Shown piece after piece: positions 28,747 to 37,708 of a stretch of 64,000 nt of DNA. Location: assembly GCF_015223055.1 (NCBI RefSeq), contig NZ_JADFBX010000004.1, forward strand, positions 1 through 64,000, in the 5' to 3' direction. Made by a program: the position numbers and the translations under genes. The stretch comes from Pedobacter sp. MC2016-24 (GTDB lineage Bacteria > Bacteroidota > Bacteroidia > Sphingobacteriales > Sphingobacteriaceae). The notes beneath the pieces are model-generated. The model saw nothing but the letters and a program-made list of their open reading frames with translations, did no database searches and was not told the DNA's origin. The number at the start of each line of letters is the position of its first letter. Within the stretch, counting starts at the first letter, position 1.

Positions 28747-30201
28747 ATGAAATCTATTGATTTTACAAAAAAGAGGAGTTTATTCCACTTTTTATTATTT
28801 ATATGTTTGGCATCTTGTTTTCTATCCTGTAAGGATGCTATTTATCCTCAACTGGATGAGAAATTTATAGTTTCCAAGGTTAAACTCAATGTTACCGGGC
28901 AATTGCCGCTGCTATTGGGAAGGGATACAACAATAAGTTTTGATGTATTTCCTGAAAAAGCTTCTAATAAGAAATTGGTCTGGACCTCCGCAGATAATGA
29001 AATTGCAACGGTGAACAGTGATGGAAAGATCACTGCTAGAAATTTGGGTAAGGTGCTGATCACTGCCAGCTCTGAGGTGGGTTATGCAGGCTCAGCCACG
29101 ATTGAGGTCCAGGTTATTGACAGGATCATCTATACAGAGAATGTAACTATAGCTGGTGTATCTTCTGATCTGTATGTTTCTGATTCACTAAAACTAGTGA
29201 CTGCCACCCAGCCGGCTGTAGTTACTTATAATACTTTATCCTGGGTTTCTAACAATCCCGAAGTTGCAAGTGTATCAAAAAATGGAGTGGTAACCGGCTT
29301 GAAGACTGGAAATGCAAAAATTACCGCGACTTCAACAGATGGTACGAAGAAATCAGCTTCAGTGGACGTGGTTGTTAAAGAGCCAATCGTTGTTCAGGAC
29401 ATTACTTTCGATGACGCTCAAAAAGAAATTGCCTTATATGAGGTGTCTAAGTTAAAAATCACGCCTAAGCCGCTGGATGCCACGATTGCCACGATTGTTT
29501 GGACAAGTTCAGCGCCAAATATCGTAAGTATTGATGCTTCTGGTGTTTTCACTGGAAAAGGTTATGGCTCTGCCACAATCACAGCAAAAACAAACTATAA
29601 AGGTGCAGGTATAGAAAAAGAGTTTACCATCACTGTTGTTCCCGGGAAAATTAATGACACTTTCTTTTATGGAAGCAATTGGGCTGCACAAACCAACAAT
29701 GCTGTAAGTACTATAGAAAGAGGAAAGCTAATTGTTAAGGCCGTTGTGCAGGGAGGCGTCCTTTATAAAGGAATTATCAACCGTAAGTCTTCAACCGATT
29801 TCCATGCAGGTAATTACCCGATTTTTGCATTAAAAATCAGATATTCTGGTATAACAGATAGCAGGGGGCCTAATCGGGTGCTCAATGTTTGGGGAGGTAC
29901 AGCTGGTTACGGGAAATATGGAGCGGCCACAGGAAGTCCGAACAATAAAATGGCAACCTTGACGGCCAAAGATGGGGCTCAGGTACATTATGCAAATGTT
30001 TCAAGTACCGGACTTGGTTTTGGTTCTTCGGGAGGGATGTCTGCAACAACTGTAACAAATTTCACGAATTGCATTTATGAAATTTGGGAGATGCAGTTTA
30101 GTGTCGGTGATATAGCTGCTGGAAAGGCAGGTTATGAACTTTATTGGGTGAAGTCCTTTAAGTCCGTGGCTGAACTGGAGGCCTATCTTGCAAATGAATA
30201 G
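28747..30201 (+). CDS. Surface lipoprotein with bacterial Ig-like (Big_2) repeats
   Basis: About 484 residues with a lipobox (S-C-F-L-S-C-K). The frame opens at 28741, but the second Met (28747) sits closer to the Lys-rich start of the signal peptide. Three tandem Big_2 Ig-like repeats of about 85 residues follow, each with the typical W-T-S-x-x-x-x-I-A-T-V and G-K-V-L-I-T-A motifs (L-V-W-T-S-A-D-N-E-I-A-T-V, L-S-W-V-S-N-N-P-E-V-A-S-V, I-V-W-T-S-S-A-P-N-I-V-S-I). The last about 180 residues, starting F-F-Y-G-S-N-W-A, are a separate beta-rich domain resembling DUF4979-type glycan-binding modules. By position it plays the SusE/SusF role, lifting a binding domain off the surface. Confidence 0.82.
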   Translation: MKSIDFTKKRSLFHFLLFICLASCFLSCKDAIYPQLDEKFIVSKVKLNVTGQLPLLLGRDTTISFDVFPEKASNKKLVWTSADNEIATVNSDGKITARNLGKVLITASSEVGYAGSATIEVQVIDRIIYTENVTIAGVSSDLYVSDSLKLVTATQPAVVTYNTLSWVSNNPEVASVSKNGVVTGLKTGNAKITATSTDGTKKSASVDVVVKEPIVVQDITFDDAQKEIALYEVSKLKITPKPLDATIATIVWTSSAPNIVSIDASGVFTGKGYGSATITAKTNYKGAGIEKEFTITVVPGKINDTFFYGSNWAAQTNNAVSTIERGKLIVKAVVQGGVLYKGIINRKSSTDFHAGNYPIFALKIRYSGITDSRGPNRVLNVWGGTAGYGKYGAATGSPNNKMATLTAKDGAQVHYANVSSTGLGFGSSGGMSATTVTNFTNCIYEIWEMQFSVGDIAAGKAGYELYWVKSFKSVAELEAYLANE

Positions 30202-30330
30202 GCTTATGGAGTCGAGTTCTGGTGTAAGTAAAAGTTTAATTAAGTAAAAATATTATAGATAGCAAACTGCTGTGATTAGTCCTGCAAATGGATCAATCAT
30301 AGGGGTTCATCAAAATTAGAATTTAAACAG

Positions 30331-31578
30331 ATGAAAAAAAGTTTAATTTATGCATGCTTTGGCACTTTGATCCTTTCGGTTACAAGTTGTAAGCCAGAGT
30401 TTAGTAATGGTCCTTCGGATATTGACAGCTGGCCTTCTGACCAGACTATTGAATTTAAGCATCCTGGATTGGTGCACAGTAATGAAGATTTTGATTATGT
30501 CAGGAATAAGGTAAATGCGCAGGCACAGCCCTGGTACATCGGATATCAGACCTTGTTAAGCAGTCCGCGGGCCCAGTTAAACTATACTCCCAGTCCGGTA
30601 GAGATTATCGTAAGGACAGCTAATGGTGGTAATTATGGCAGGGTTGCCAATGATGGAGCCGCGGCTTATCAATTGGCATTGGTTTGGAAAATTACCGGTA
30701 ATTCTCAGTACGCTGAAGCTTCCATTAATGTGCTCAATAAGTGGGCGCAGACTTGTAAAGGAATTTCCAGAGAAGATGGACACAGGTTGTTGGTCGCTGG
30801 TTTTTGTGGATATCAGTATGCCAATGCGGCAGAGTTGATGAGGGATTATTCTGGTTGGAAAAAAGAGGATTTTACCAAGTTTAAGACTTGGATAGTAGAA
30901 GTTTTTTATCCTCATTGCTATGAATTTCTTGGGGATCACTACAATACCCCTGCTGAACAGACCTGGCTAAGCTGGGATCTTCCTGCAATGCTGACGGTAT
31001 TATCTATTGGTGTTTTGTGTGATGATTCCGAGAAAGTAAATTTTGCGCTGAATTATTTTTATAATGGTGCTGGGCCTGGTTGTATCAAAAATATGGTAGT
31101 AGCCATGCATGCAGATCCTGCAGGAAAAGTAAAGGGGCTTAATCTTGGTCAAAGTCAGGAAATGGGAAGAGATCAAGCGCACGCCACTTTAGATGTTCCT
31201 CTTTTGGGGTATTTCTGTCAAACTGCTAAGAATATCGGTGTTGATCTTTTTTCATATGATAAAAATAAAATTTTGGCCCTGTGTGAGTATACTGCAAAAT
31301 ATAACGTTAATCCTGATCAGGCTGTTGTGATGCCTTACACGCCTTATCTCAGTTTGAAGGAGGGGTGGCATAATGAAATATCTAATGAGTTAAGGGGCCG
31401 CGCACGGCCGGGATGGGAATTGATCTACAATCAATATGCAAATGTTATGGGACTTGAGGCGCCTTATTCTAAGGAGTTTGCGGCTAAGATGAGACCTGAA
31501 AATGGAGGTGCACAGGGTGGAGAACAAGATGACTTGGGATTTGGAACACTAATGTACACCCGGGTACCTAAAAATTAA
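30331..31578 (+). CDS. Alginate-lyase-fold lipoprotein
   Basis: This 415-residue lipoprotein has lipobox S-V-T-S-C-K (Cys about 20). The mature barrel begins E-F-K-H-P-G-L-V-H-S-N-E-D-F. It shares with the 820-residue lyase at 5033 the segments D-G-A-A-A-Y-Q-L-A-L-V-W-K-I-T-G, L-S-W-D-L-P-A-M, I-G-V-L-C-D-D, Q-E-M-G-R-D-Q-A-H-A-T-L-D and W-E-L-I-Y-N-Q-Y-A. Conserved His and Tyr of the superfamily are therefore present. As a lipoprotein encoded with a SusCD pair it is probably displayed on the surface, making the fragments that the pair imports. It ends this transcription unit at the hairpin 31591-31630. Confidence 0.87.
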   Translation: MKKSLIYACFGTLILSVTSCKPEFSNGPSDIDSWPSDQTIEFKHPGLVHSNEDFDYVRNKVNAQAQPWYIGYQTLLSSPRAQLNYTPSPVEIIVRTANGGNYGRVANDGAAAYQLALVWKITGNSQYAEASINVLNKWAQTCKGISREDGHRLLVAGFCGYQYANAAELMRDYSGWKKEDFTKFKTWIVEVFYPHCYEFLGDHYNTPAEQTWLSWDLPAMLTVLSIGVLCDDSEKVNFALNYFYNGAGPGCIKNMVVAMHADPAGKVKGLNLGQSQEMGRDQAHATLDVPLLGYFCQTAKNIGVDLFSYDKNKILALCEYTAKYNVNPDQAVVMPYTPYLSLKEGWHNEISNELRGRARPGWELIYNQYANVMGLEAPYSKEFAAKMRPENGGAQGGEQDDLGFGTLMYTRVPKN

Positions 31579-31590
31579 ATAGTATTTACT

Positions 31591-31630
31591 TACCTGTAAA
31601 AAATCTAAAAGCCTAGATTTTTTACAGGTA
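31591..31630. terminator. 17-bp perfect hairpin after the PUL
   Basis: Arms 31591-31607 and 31614-31630 are exact complements around a 6-base loop, starting 12 bases after the lyase stop. A T-rich tract lies in the right arm. It probably terminates the operon; because it contains TTACCTGTAA, it might also be a protein-binding site. Confidence 0.6.
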
Positions 31631-31794
31631 TCTTAATTTTTTGAAGATTAACATATGGTGAGGTTTGACTCATAATGGCAGGCGCTGACCGCTTTAAATA
31701 AATGGAAAATTTGATGTCATATATTACTAAACCCGGTGAAAAGTAAATGATAATAGACCGATTTAGTTTTGCGACATCTGAAATATAAAATTAT

Positions 31795-32190
31795 GTGAAT
31801 ATCGAGCAGGATAATTTTTTAGCCGTGGTTGATATCGGAGGATAACACATTACAGTAACTCTGGTTGGACTCTGGTAAGTATTTGTGACGAATATCATAT
31901 TGAGAGATGATGTAAATAGTAAAGGATCGGCAGCAGAGATTCTAAAAAGTTGGATGTTTTCTTCGGAGAAATTAATAATTGAAAGCGGCTTAACCATAAA
32001 CAAATTGGCTTTTTCAATATCCGGACCATTTGATTATGAAAATGGCATATCATTTATCAGGGGAATGGATAAATATGACTATATTTATTGGCTTAACATC
32101 AGAACTATTTCTCTAAAAAACTGGGCATAAGGCCTTCGTATATTATATTCAGAAATGATGCGGAATCTTTTTTACATGTTGAGGTATTTT
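31795..32190 (+). pseudogene. Remains of a ROK-family sugar kinase or regulator
   Basis: In one frame from about 31795 the text reads F-L-A-V-V-D-I-G-G-stop-H-I-T-V-T-L-V, then R-D-D-V-N-S-K-G-S-A-A-E-I-L-K-S-W, L-A-F-S-I-S-G-P-F-D-Y-E-N-G-I-S and Y-W-L-N-I-R-T. After a frameshift near 32130 it continues F-R-N-D-A-E-S-F-L. These are the ROK ATP-binding start (usually D-I-G-G-T), the P-G-P-F-D-Y motif and the I-x-x-x-N-D-A motif with its catalytic Asp. Stops at the Thr codon and after L-W, plus the loss of the zinc-binding and C-terminal parts, make it non-functional. It could have phosphorylated a sugar from the PUL. Confidence 0.65.
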
Positions 32191-32930
32191 GCGGTGCATC
32201 TCGTTAAGCAGCAAAAGTCATGGGACTTAATTTCGGTTTGCTTTGTTCCTAGCTAAGGAACGGATAAAGTTTTATGCCGCTCAGCATAAACACATTCATC
32301 ACAATTATTCCAAATTGACCAATAAAGGAGACGTTGGTAATGTATTGATCAGTTTCCTAAATGTTATTCCGCTCATACTTTGAGATTATCATGAAGCTTC
32401 GTTTAATTTTATCTGTGCAAGAACAATTTAAAGGGCCTCCAAGAGAGTAGAGGGATATTGAAATACGTAGCGATTTCGTGTTTATAAAGAGATCGTAATA
32501 CGGAAAATAGGACATAAGACATTTGAACATATTGTTTATAGGGATATCATTGGATATTTACTTATCAACTGAAGATCACGAAATGTATATGATAAATAAC
32601 GCGCATTAGTAGTTATGTTTTCTGCAACTTACAGGAATTTACTTGACGTGTAAATCCCATTATTGCTGCATTTCTGGTTTTGAAAGGCGCTTTGTGCGCT
32701 CCATGATACTTAAGGAATTGTTTCTATCGAAAAGGAAAATACTTAGCTGATTTTTTAGAAATTATCACTCAAATCTGTTTAAGTATCTTATCGCTTTGGG
32801 TAGCTTAATGCTGTAAAAGTGTAAATACCCCACCTATATTTAAATAGGAACTCCTCAGAAAGAGAAGTTGTTATTCACTCGGGGTATACTGATTGTTTAA
32901 TAAAAATTCTCTAAATGTTTGCTTGAAGAA
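32191..32930. other. Gene-free stretch with faint remnants
   Basis: Frames are broken throughout. A readable run near 32260-32380 (K-E-R-I-K-F-Y-A-A-Q-H-K-H-I-H-H-N-Y-S-K) looks coding-derived but is not recognised as ROK or any other family. Nothing else can be supported. Confidence 0.35.
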
Positions 32931-32938
32931 TGAGCACT

Positions 32939-33811
32939 TTAATTTTGAATAAATATAGATTGGTCTTTTTTAAATTTATAAACCTGTTTCTCCTGGAAAC
33001 TTAAGATCACGACTTCAAAAAATAAGGCTAGTTCTTTAACTTCAAGTACAGTGCCGAAGTTGACCAACTCATCATTTTGCTTTAATTCTATAATCAATAT
33101 TTCCCGTAATTTTTTTAGGCCACCTATTTTTTTTCCTTCCGCCTCTTCGTATGCCCAGGTTGTAATTTGATGAAGAGTCTTCCTCAGCGCATTTTTCCCC
33201 TCTTCGGCTCTAATATCAATTCCGCAAAAAGTGCTGCCATTAGATATCGAGTGCAGCACCATATAATTGATGCCCCCAATCAATAGGGCTTCAATTACAC
33301 GGATATCTATACCTGTGTTTCTAAATAAATCTGCCGAAAGGGAAAAAAACCTTTCTCCAAGAAGTTCGCGGGAGTTTGAAAGCTCATACAATAGTTTACT
33401 ATTTCCGGTGAGCTCCATGATGCTTACCTGCTGCAACAATTTATTGGACATGAAGTTTTGAAAATGATTTTTAAGTAATAGTGAGGAAAGTTCCCGACCA
33501 TTATCGTGCATATGGCTATCTAAAAGATCTTCTATTTTTTCTGCGTAAGACAGCCAGTAGTCATTCTGCTCAAAGTATACCCTGATCAGGCCTTCGAGAT
33601 TTTCAAAATATTCATATATTAATCTCTTGTTTCTGCCGGCTCTTTTGGCAATTTGATTGATCCGTAATGCTTTTATTCCCGACTCCTGGATAATTTCCCC
33701 TGTAGCATCAAGAAAACGTTGTTTTGTAGCTGCGATATTTCTAGATTGTCTAGGTTTTGGGGCTGGGTTGCTTGTTTTTTTTCTTTTACACAAATTAGCG
33801 TTGTTTTTCAT
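32939..33811 (-). CDS. TetR family transcriptional regulator
   Basis: This 290-residue regulator has a basic N-terminal tail (about 1-25, Lys/Arg/Pro-rich). A TetR helix-turn-helix follows: T-K-Q-R-F-L-D-A-T-G-E-I-I-Q-E-S-G, then L-R-I-N-Q-I-A-K-R-A-G-R-N-K-R-L-I-Y-E-Y-F. The C-terminal helical domain is longer than usual (family about 200 residues), with an extra tail of about 60 residues. Its ATG lies inside the end of the upstream alpha-oxoamine synthase gene (17-base overlap), so the two are translationally coupled. It probably controls that enzyme or shares its signal. Confidence 0.85.
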   Translation of the reverse strand: MKNNANLCKRKKTSNPAPKPRQSRNIAATKQRFLDATGEIIQESGIKALRINQIAKRAGRNKRLIYEYFENLEGLIRVYFEQNDYWLSYAEKIEDLLDSHMHDNGRELSSLLLKNHFQNFMSNKLLQQVSIMELTGNSKLLYELSNSRELLGERFFSLSADLFRNTGIDIRVIEALLIGGINYMVLHSISNGSTFCGIDIRAEEGKNALRKTLHQITTWAYEEAEGKKIGGLKKLREILIIELKQNDELVNFGTVLEVKELALFFEVVILSFQEKQVYKFKKDQSIFIQN

Positions 33812-35084
33812 AGTGTTGTTTCAATTCTTGTTTGGAAATCCCTAGTTTCCGATCTACATATTCAAAGGCGTTAAGTGCCTTGTCCAGTTGTGCTTTGGAA
33901 TGTGTTGCCATCACGCTCATGCGGATTCTTGCATTTTTTAGGCTGACTGCCGGAAACTGAATGGGATTCGCATATATACCTGCCTTCAGCAACAGCGATC
34001 CGGCTTCCCCTGTCTTAAGTGTATCTCCAATTTTTATAGGTATTACCGCAGATTGAGTTGAGCCTATATCTAGACCAAGCGTTTGGAGGCCATTTTTAAA
34101 ATAATTGATATTTTCCCATAAACGTTTACGCCATTGAGGTTCTTCATCAATTAGGTCTAATGCCCTGATAATACCAGCGGTTGCCGGAGTTGCTGTACTG
34201 GAAAAAATATGCTGATCAGACTGGTATTTCAGTAGTCTGATCAGTTCTGGTGAAGCAATGACAAATCCGCCGATATTGCCAAATGCCTTACTAAATGTAC
34301 CGGTCAGCAGGTCGATCTGTTCAAGCAGATCATATAGTTCAGCTGCTCCGCGGCCTGTTTTGCCTACAACCCCAATCCCATGTGCATCGTCTACGGCAAC
34401 CATAGCCCCATACTTTTTGGCAAGTGCGATAATTGTGGGAAGATTCGCGATGTCTCCATCCTGAGAGTATACACCATCAACAATGATCATTCTCGTTCGG
34501 AAGTTATTATTTGTGGCTTTTAGTATCTTCTCCAGGTGTTCCATATTATTATGAAGGAAATCTTTCCTGTTTGTTCCCCGGCATCCCTCATATACGCTCG
34601 CGTGGACGGCCATGTCAACTATGGCCAAATCCTGTTTTTGCAACAGGCAAAATAGCATTGCCGTATTTGCAGTATAACCAGTCGTATAGGAGATTGCGTT
34701 TTCTGGGGAAAGTCCTAAGAATCTGGCAATGCTACTTTCCAGGTTTGCATGATAGTCATGAAGACCACCGATAAGTGGAGAGGCACCTCCACCAGTACCA
34801 TATTTTAGAATAGCATTAATGACTGCGAGTTTGATCTCAGGATGTTGTGTAAATCCAAGGTAATCGTTGGAGACAAAGCTAACAAGTCCTTTCAGTGGTC
34901 CATTTTCTGTAACAAGGTCCATTACAGGGCCACAGCCTGTAGTGGATTGTAATCTATAGTTTAGTAATTCTTTTTCTTTGAGGTGATCAAGATATTTGCT
35001 AAAGATTTTTGCTCTTGCTTTTGCGTCGTACCCTGGTATGTTTACGAAGTCTTTTGAAGTAGTTTTATTGAAGTCGAGATCCAT
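33795..35084 (-). CDS. PLP-dependent alpha-oxoamine synthase family enzyme
   Basis: This 429-residue enzyme belongs to the family of 8-amino-7-oxononanoate synthase, 2-amino-3-ketobutyrate CoA ligase and serine palmitoyltransferase, which condense an amino acid with an acyl-CoA and release CO2. Visible sites are V-S-N-D-Y-L-G-F (71-78), G-T-G-G-G-A-S-P-L-I-G-G (96-107), H161 in A-V-H-A-S, D-D-A-H-G-I-G-V (232-239) for the PLP pyridine, and the Schiff-base Lys in G-T-F-S-K-A-F-G (K266). Sphingobacteriaceae make sphingolipids, so a serine palmitoyltransferase is possible. There are no bio genes nearby, and coupling to a TetR gene would be odd for a housekeeping enzyme, so a role in a special lipid or pigment is equally possible. 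Confidence 0.8.
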   Translation of the reverse strand: MDLDFNKTTSKDFVNIPGYDAKARAKIFSKYLDHLKEKELLNYRLQSTTGCGPVMDLVTENGPLKGLVSFVSNDYLGFTQHPEIKLAVINAILKYGTGGGASPLIGGLHDYHANLESSIARFLGLSPENAISYTTGYTANTAMLFCLLQKQDLAIVDMAVHASVYEGCRGTNRKDFLHNNMEHLEKILKATNNNFRTRMIIVDGVYSQDGDIANLPTIIALAKKYGAMVAVDDAHGIGVVGKTGRGAAELYDLLEQIDLLTGTFSKAFGNIGGFVIASPELIRLLKYQSDQHIFSSTATPATAGIIRALDLIDEEPQWRKRLWENINYFKNGLQTLGLDIGSTQSAVIPIKIGDTLKTGEAGSLLLKAGIYANPIQFPAVSLKNARIRMSVMATHSKAQLDKALNAFEYVDRKLGISKQELKQHYEKQR

Positions 35085-35645
35085 GTGAGATGATTAATTT
35101 CGAGATACGGGTTAGAAATATAATCATTCTTGATAGAAGTATAAGGGTTATCCTTTTAAACTATAAAATGCGGGCTTTTTAGAACTGGTTATTCATTTTA
35201 ACTAAACGTTTTTTAAGAAAATGTATAGTTATTCTTACGGTAAACTCATGCTTTTTTACAAAAATAAATATGGAAATTTTTATAGCCTTATGCAAAAAAT
35301 CTCAATTGATAAATTGACATTTCTTCGTCAAAAATCCATAACTCAAGAACTTAAAATTTAAATTAATTTGAAGTATTAAATCTATTCTGGGAATTTATTT
35401 TCGGGAATTTCTATTTCAAATATTTGTTTTTTTTAATGTACACTTTAGGTGAAATGGTGTAATAAATTAACGTGGGAAAAAGTATGGATGCAATTTTTGG
35501 CCTTACAGCGCCTATTTTTAAATATATTTTTCTGATAGATAGACTGCTTCTTATATTTTGAAACTCATTTCTATGAGTTTATCATGAACAACTAATCACC
35601 TAACAACTATGAATTAGCGTAATCAACCATAAATCCTACCTTGTT
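35085..35645. other. Intergenic region between divergent genes
   Basis: This AT-rich region between the oxoamine synthase gene and the gene at 35646 must carry both promoters. No gene, repeat or clear promoter box was recognised. Confidence 0.4.
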
Positions 35646-36836
35646 ATGACAGAAACTTTAAATCCCTTGTATGTATTCAGTACTATATCGTTAAATCCGC
35701 AAATACTTGCCAAACATGTTTTATCAGATGAGGATTTCCGGGTATGGAAATCTTTCCTGAGTAATGAACATGATAAAATTCGCCTTAAAATGGTTCAGCA
35801 ATTGCTTGGTACCAAATCTGCTGCTGAAAAAAAAATATTTGCTAGCTCAGCTCAGCAGCAATTGATATTCATCAGTGACCAGCTGAATATTTCTCTTTTC
35901 AGGAAAAAAAAATATTGGGAGTCTCATTCACATGCTGCTGAAATCAGAAATCATTACTTTCATACGCTTTCCTTTGTAGAGGAGTTGCTGGATTTTGCGC
36001 AACAGGCATTTCCCGATTATTACGATTGTAATCTGAAATTAACTGATTTCCGTCTGAAGGATGCACTTCCTGAGCTCAGAATGTTTTTTAATCGTTTGAG
36101 GATCCGACTTTTTAGCAAGGGTATCTCTTCAAGACTTTTGGGATGCGTTATTTCTGGATTGGATGATCTGCTCGGTAAGGGGCCGTCAAAAAATGATGAG
36201 CTATATATAAGGCATCTCTGTGAAAGGCTTTTATCGGAAGATATACATGATGATACTTCGCTAAATGAGATGCTGATCAGGCTTGATTTCAATCAGCCTG
36301 AGTTCTTTCTGTATCAGGTTGACCATCTTGACCAACGGTTGTTCGAGATACATGGGCTTCATGAACAGCGGGAGTTTCTGTTTCAGCAAAAAACATTAAA
36401 CAGAAGATTTGCTCCGGATTCTAATTATCGGCTTTATCCGAAGCAGTCTTCGCTGATTTCTGATCTGGACTGTTATATTACTGAAAGGGAGGTTGCTGTC
36501 GAGGGGCTTATGGAATTAAGGCGTAGGGCTGTTATTGATAAGATCAATGCGGAGCAGGCCTTCAGGATTCTAATGGATATGACTGTTCCGCAACTGGCGC
36601 TTTTTTTTAGGATACAAATGGAGGTTGGGTTGCTAGTTAAGGATCAGATTACTGAAGTATTCAATTTTGTTGCGCAGCATTTTTATACTGAAAAGGCATT
36701 ATTTATTTCTTCTACGAATATGCTTAAACTCTCCACTACTATAGAATTCAATACTGTTTTAAAGGTTTACGATATGCTCTCGAAGATGACTGCCTGGCTG
36801 GAAGAGCATTTCGGGGTGAGCAATTACAGCCGGTAA
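35646..36836 (+). CDS. Helical protein of unknown function
   Basis: This is a 396-residue soluble protein with no signal peptide or membrane segment. It is mostly helical and Leu-rich. The C-terminal part (about 270-390) contains V-P-Q-L-A-L-F-F-R-I-Q-M-E-V-G-L-L, F-V-A-Q-H-F-Y-T-E-K and I-S-S-T-N-M-L-K-L-S-T-T. This pattern is reminiscent of C-terminal regions in uncharacterised proteins and RteC-like regulators of Bacteroidota mobile elements, but that is recollection and not a firm match. It is followed after 18 bases by a Crp-like gene (36855), so the two are probably co-transcribed. Function unknown. Confidence 0.6.
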   Translation: MTETLNPLYVFSTISLNPQILAKHVLSDEDFRVWKSFLSNEHDKIRLKMVQQLLGTKSAAEKKIFASSAQQQLIFISDQLNISLFRKKKYWESHSHAAEIRNHYFHTLSFVEELLDFAQQAFPDYYDCNLKLTDFRLKDALPELRMFFNRLRIRLFSKGISSRLLGCVISGLDDLLGKGPSKNDELYIRHLCERLLSEDIHDDTSLNEMLIRLDFNQPEFFLYQVDHLDQRLFEIHGLHEQREFLFQQKTLNRRFAPDSNYRLYPKQSSLISDLDCYITEREVAVEGLMELRRRAVIDKINAEQAFRILMDMTVPQLALFFRIQMEVGLLVKDQITEVFNFVAQHFYTEKALFISSTNMLKLSTTIEFNTVLKVYDMLSKMTAWLEEHFGVSNYSR

Positions 36837-36854
36837 TACTTAATTTTAAATGTT

Positions 36855-37427
36855 ATGGATATTCATCATTTGCTGAATTATCTGGGCACTATGTTTCCTT
36901 TACCGCCCACTTTCCCAGTCATCCTTTCTCAGATCGTTTATGATCAGCTTGCAGTTCATAAACAAAAGTTGCTGGAGCCTCCCGCTCGTGCCCGTTATGC
37001 TTGGTTTTTGAAGACAGGTGCTGTCTCAGCTTCTATTTTTGATAAAAAGGGTAAAGAAGTGGTTATACGTCTTTATCTGCCCTATGTGGTGTTTACGGAT
37101 TTGAATAGTTTCTGGTATGATCGACCGTCCACGTTGATGCTTAGGGCAGTGGGTGATGTAGCACTGCAGGTGATTAGTTTGAATGATTTCAGGAAGCATT
37201 TGCTTTTGCTTTACCAGACGCGTGAATTGAAGGATGAGATCCTGTTGCAGGATCAGCTTCTGGACCAGCAAAGGAGTGGCTTGATCAGTTTATCAGATCA
37301 GGATCGTTTTTCTGAATTCACAAGTCTTTATCCCATGAACAAATTCCCCAATCTAGTGGCTGCATCTTTTTTAAACATGAGTGCTACCAAGTATTGTAAG
37401 CTTAAAGCTGCATGGAATGCTGGCTGA
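36855..37427 (+). CDS. Crp/Fnr-like cyclic-nucleotide-binding-fold protein
   Basis: This 190-residue protein has a cNMP-binding-like beta-roll (about 35-120: K-Q-K-L-L-E-P-P-A, then A-W-F-L-K-T-G-A-V-S-A-S-I-F-D-K-K-G-K-E-V-V-I-R-L, and F-T-D-L-N-S-F). The C-terminal end recalls the Crp-family linker and helix-turn-helix (R-F-S-E-F-T-S-L-Y-P, then F-P-N-L-V-A-A-S-F-L-N-M-S-A-T-K-Y-C-K-L). The residues that contact cAMP phosphate (R-x-A after G-E) are not evident, as in many Bacteroidota members. It is probably a transcription regulator. It is 18 bases after the unknown gene at 35646. Confidence 0.65.
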   Translation: MDIHHLLNYLGTMFPLPPTFPVILSQIVYDQLAVHKQKLLEPPARARYAWFLKTGAVSASIFDKKGKEVVIRLYLPYVVFTDLNSFWYDRPSTLMLRAVGDVALQVISLNDFRKHLLLLYQTRELKDEILLQDQLLDQQRSGLISLSDQDRFSEFTSLYPMNKFPNLVAASFLNMSATKYCKLKAAWNAG

Positions 37428-37708
37428 TAGGCGATGAACCGGATAGAAAATTAAAAGCAATAGTTTTTAGCTCCAAGTAATAAATAAAAATATTTAGGAT
37501 TAGATTTCTGTTCCTTTAAATGTAATAATATTCCCGGGTTATGAAAATTTAAACCATACTTTGACTATCTTAAAATATAGTGTAAATATTGATTTTTTAT
37601 ATTAAAACTTCTAATTTTTGGTCATCATTTGGTTTTGATTTTGGTATTGTTAATGAGGGCATAATTAGAATGATTTTGCTCATAGAATACGTTTTTATCT
37701 GATGAATT

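Noticed and set aside
31885-32130. 81-codon frame as an independent small protein
   Set aside because: It is the middle of the ROK-like remnant; the same frame continues upstream through stops.
32821-32915. TACCCC/GGGGTA inverted words flanking 32830-32890 as a terminator
   Set aside because: Only 6 bp with a long spacer and no T-run; too weak to report.
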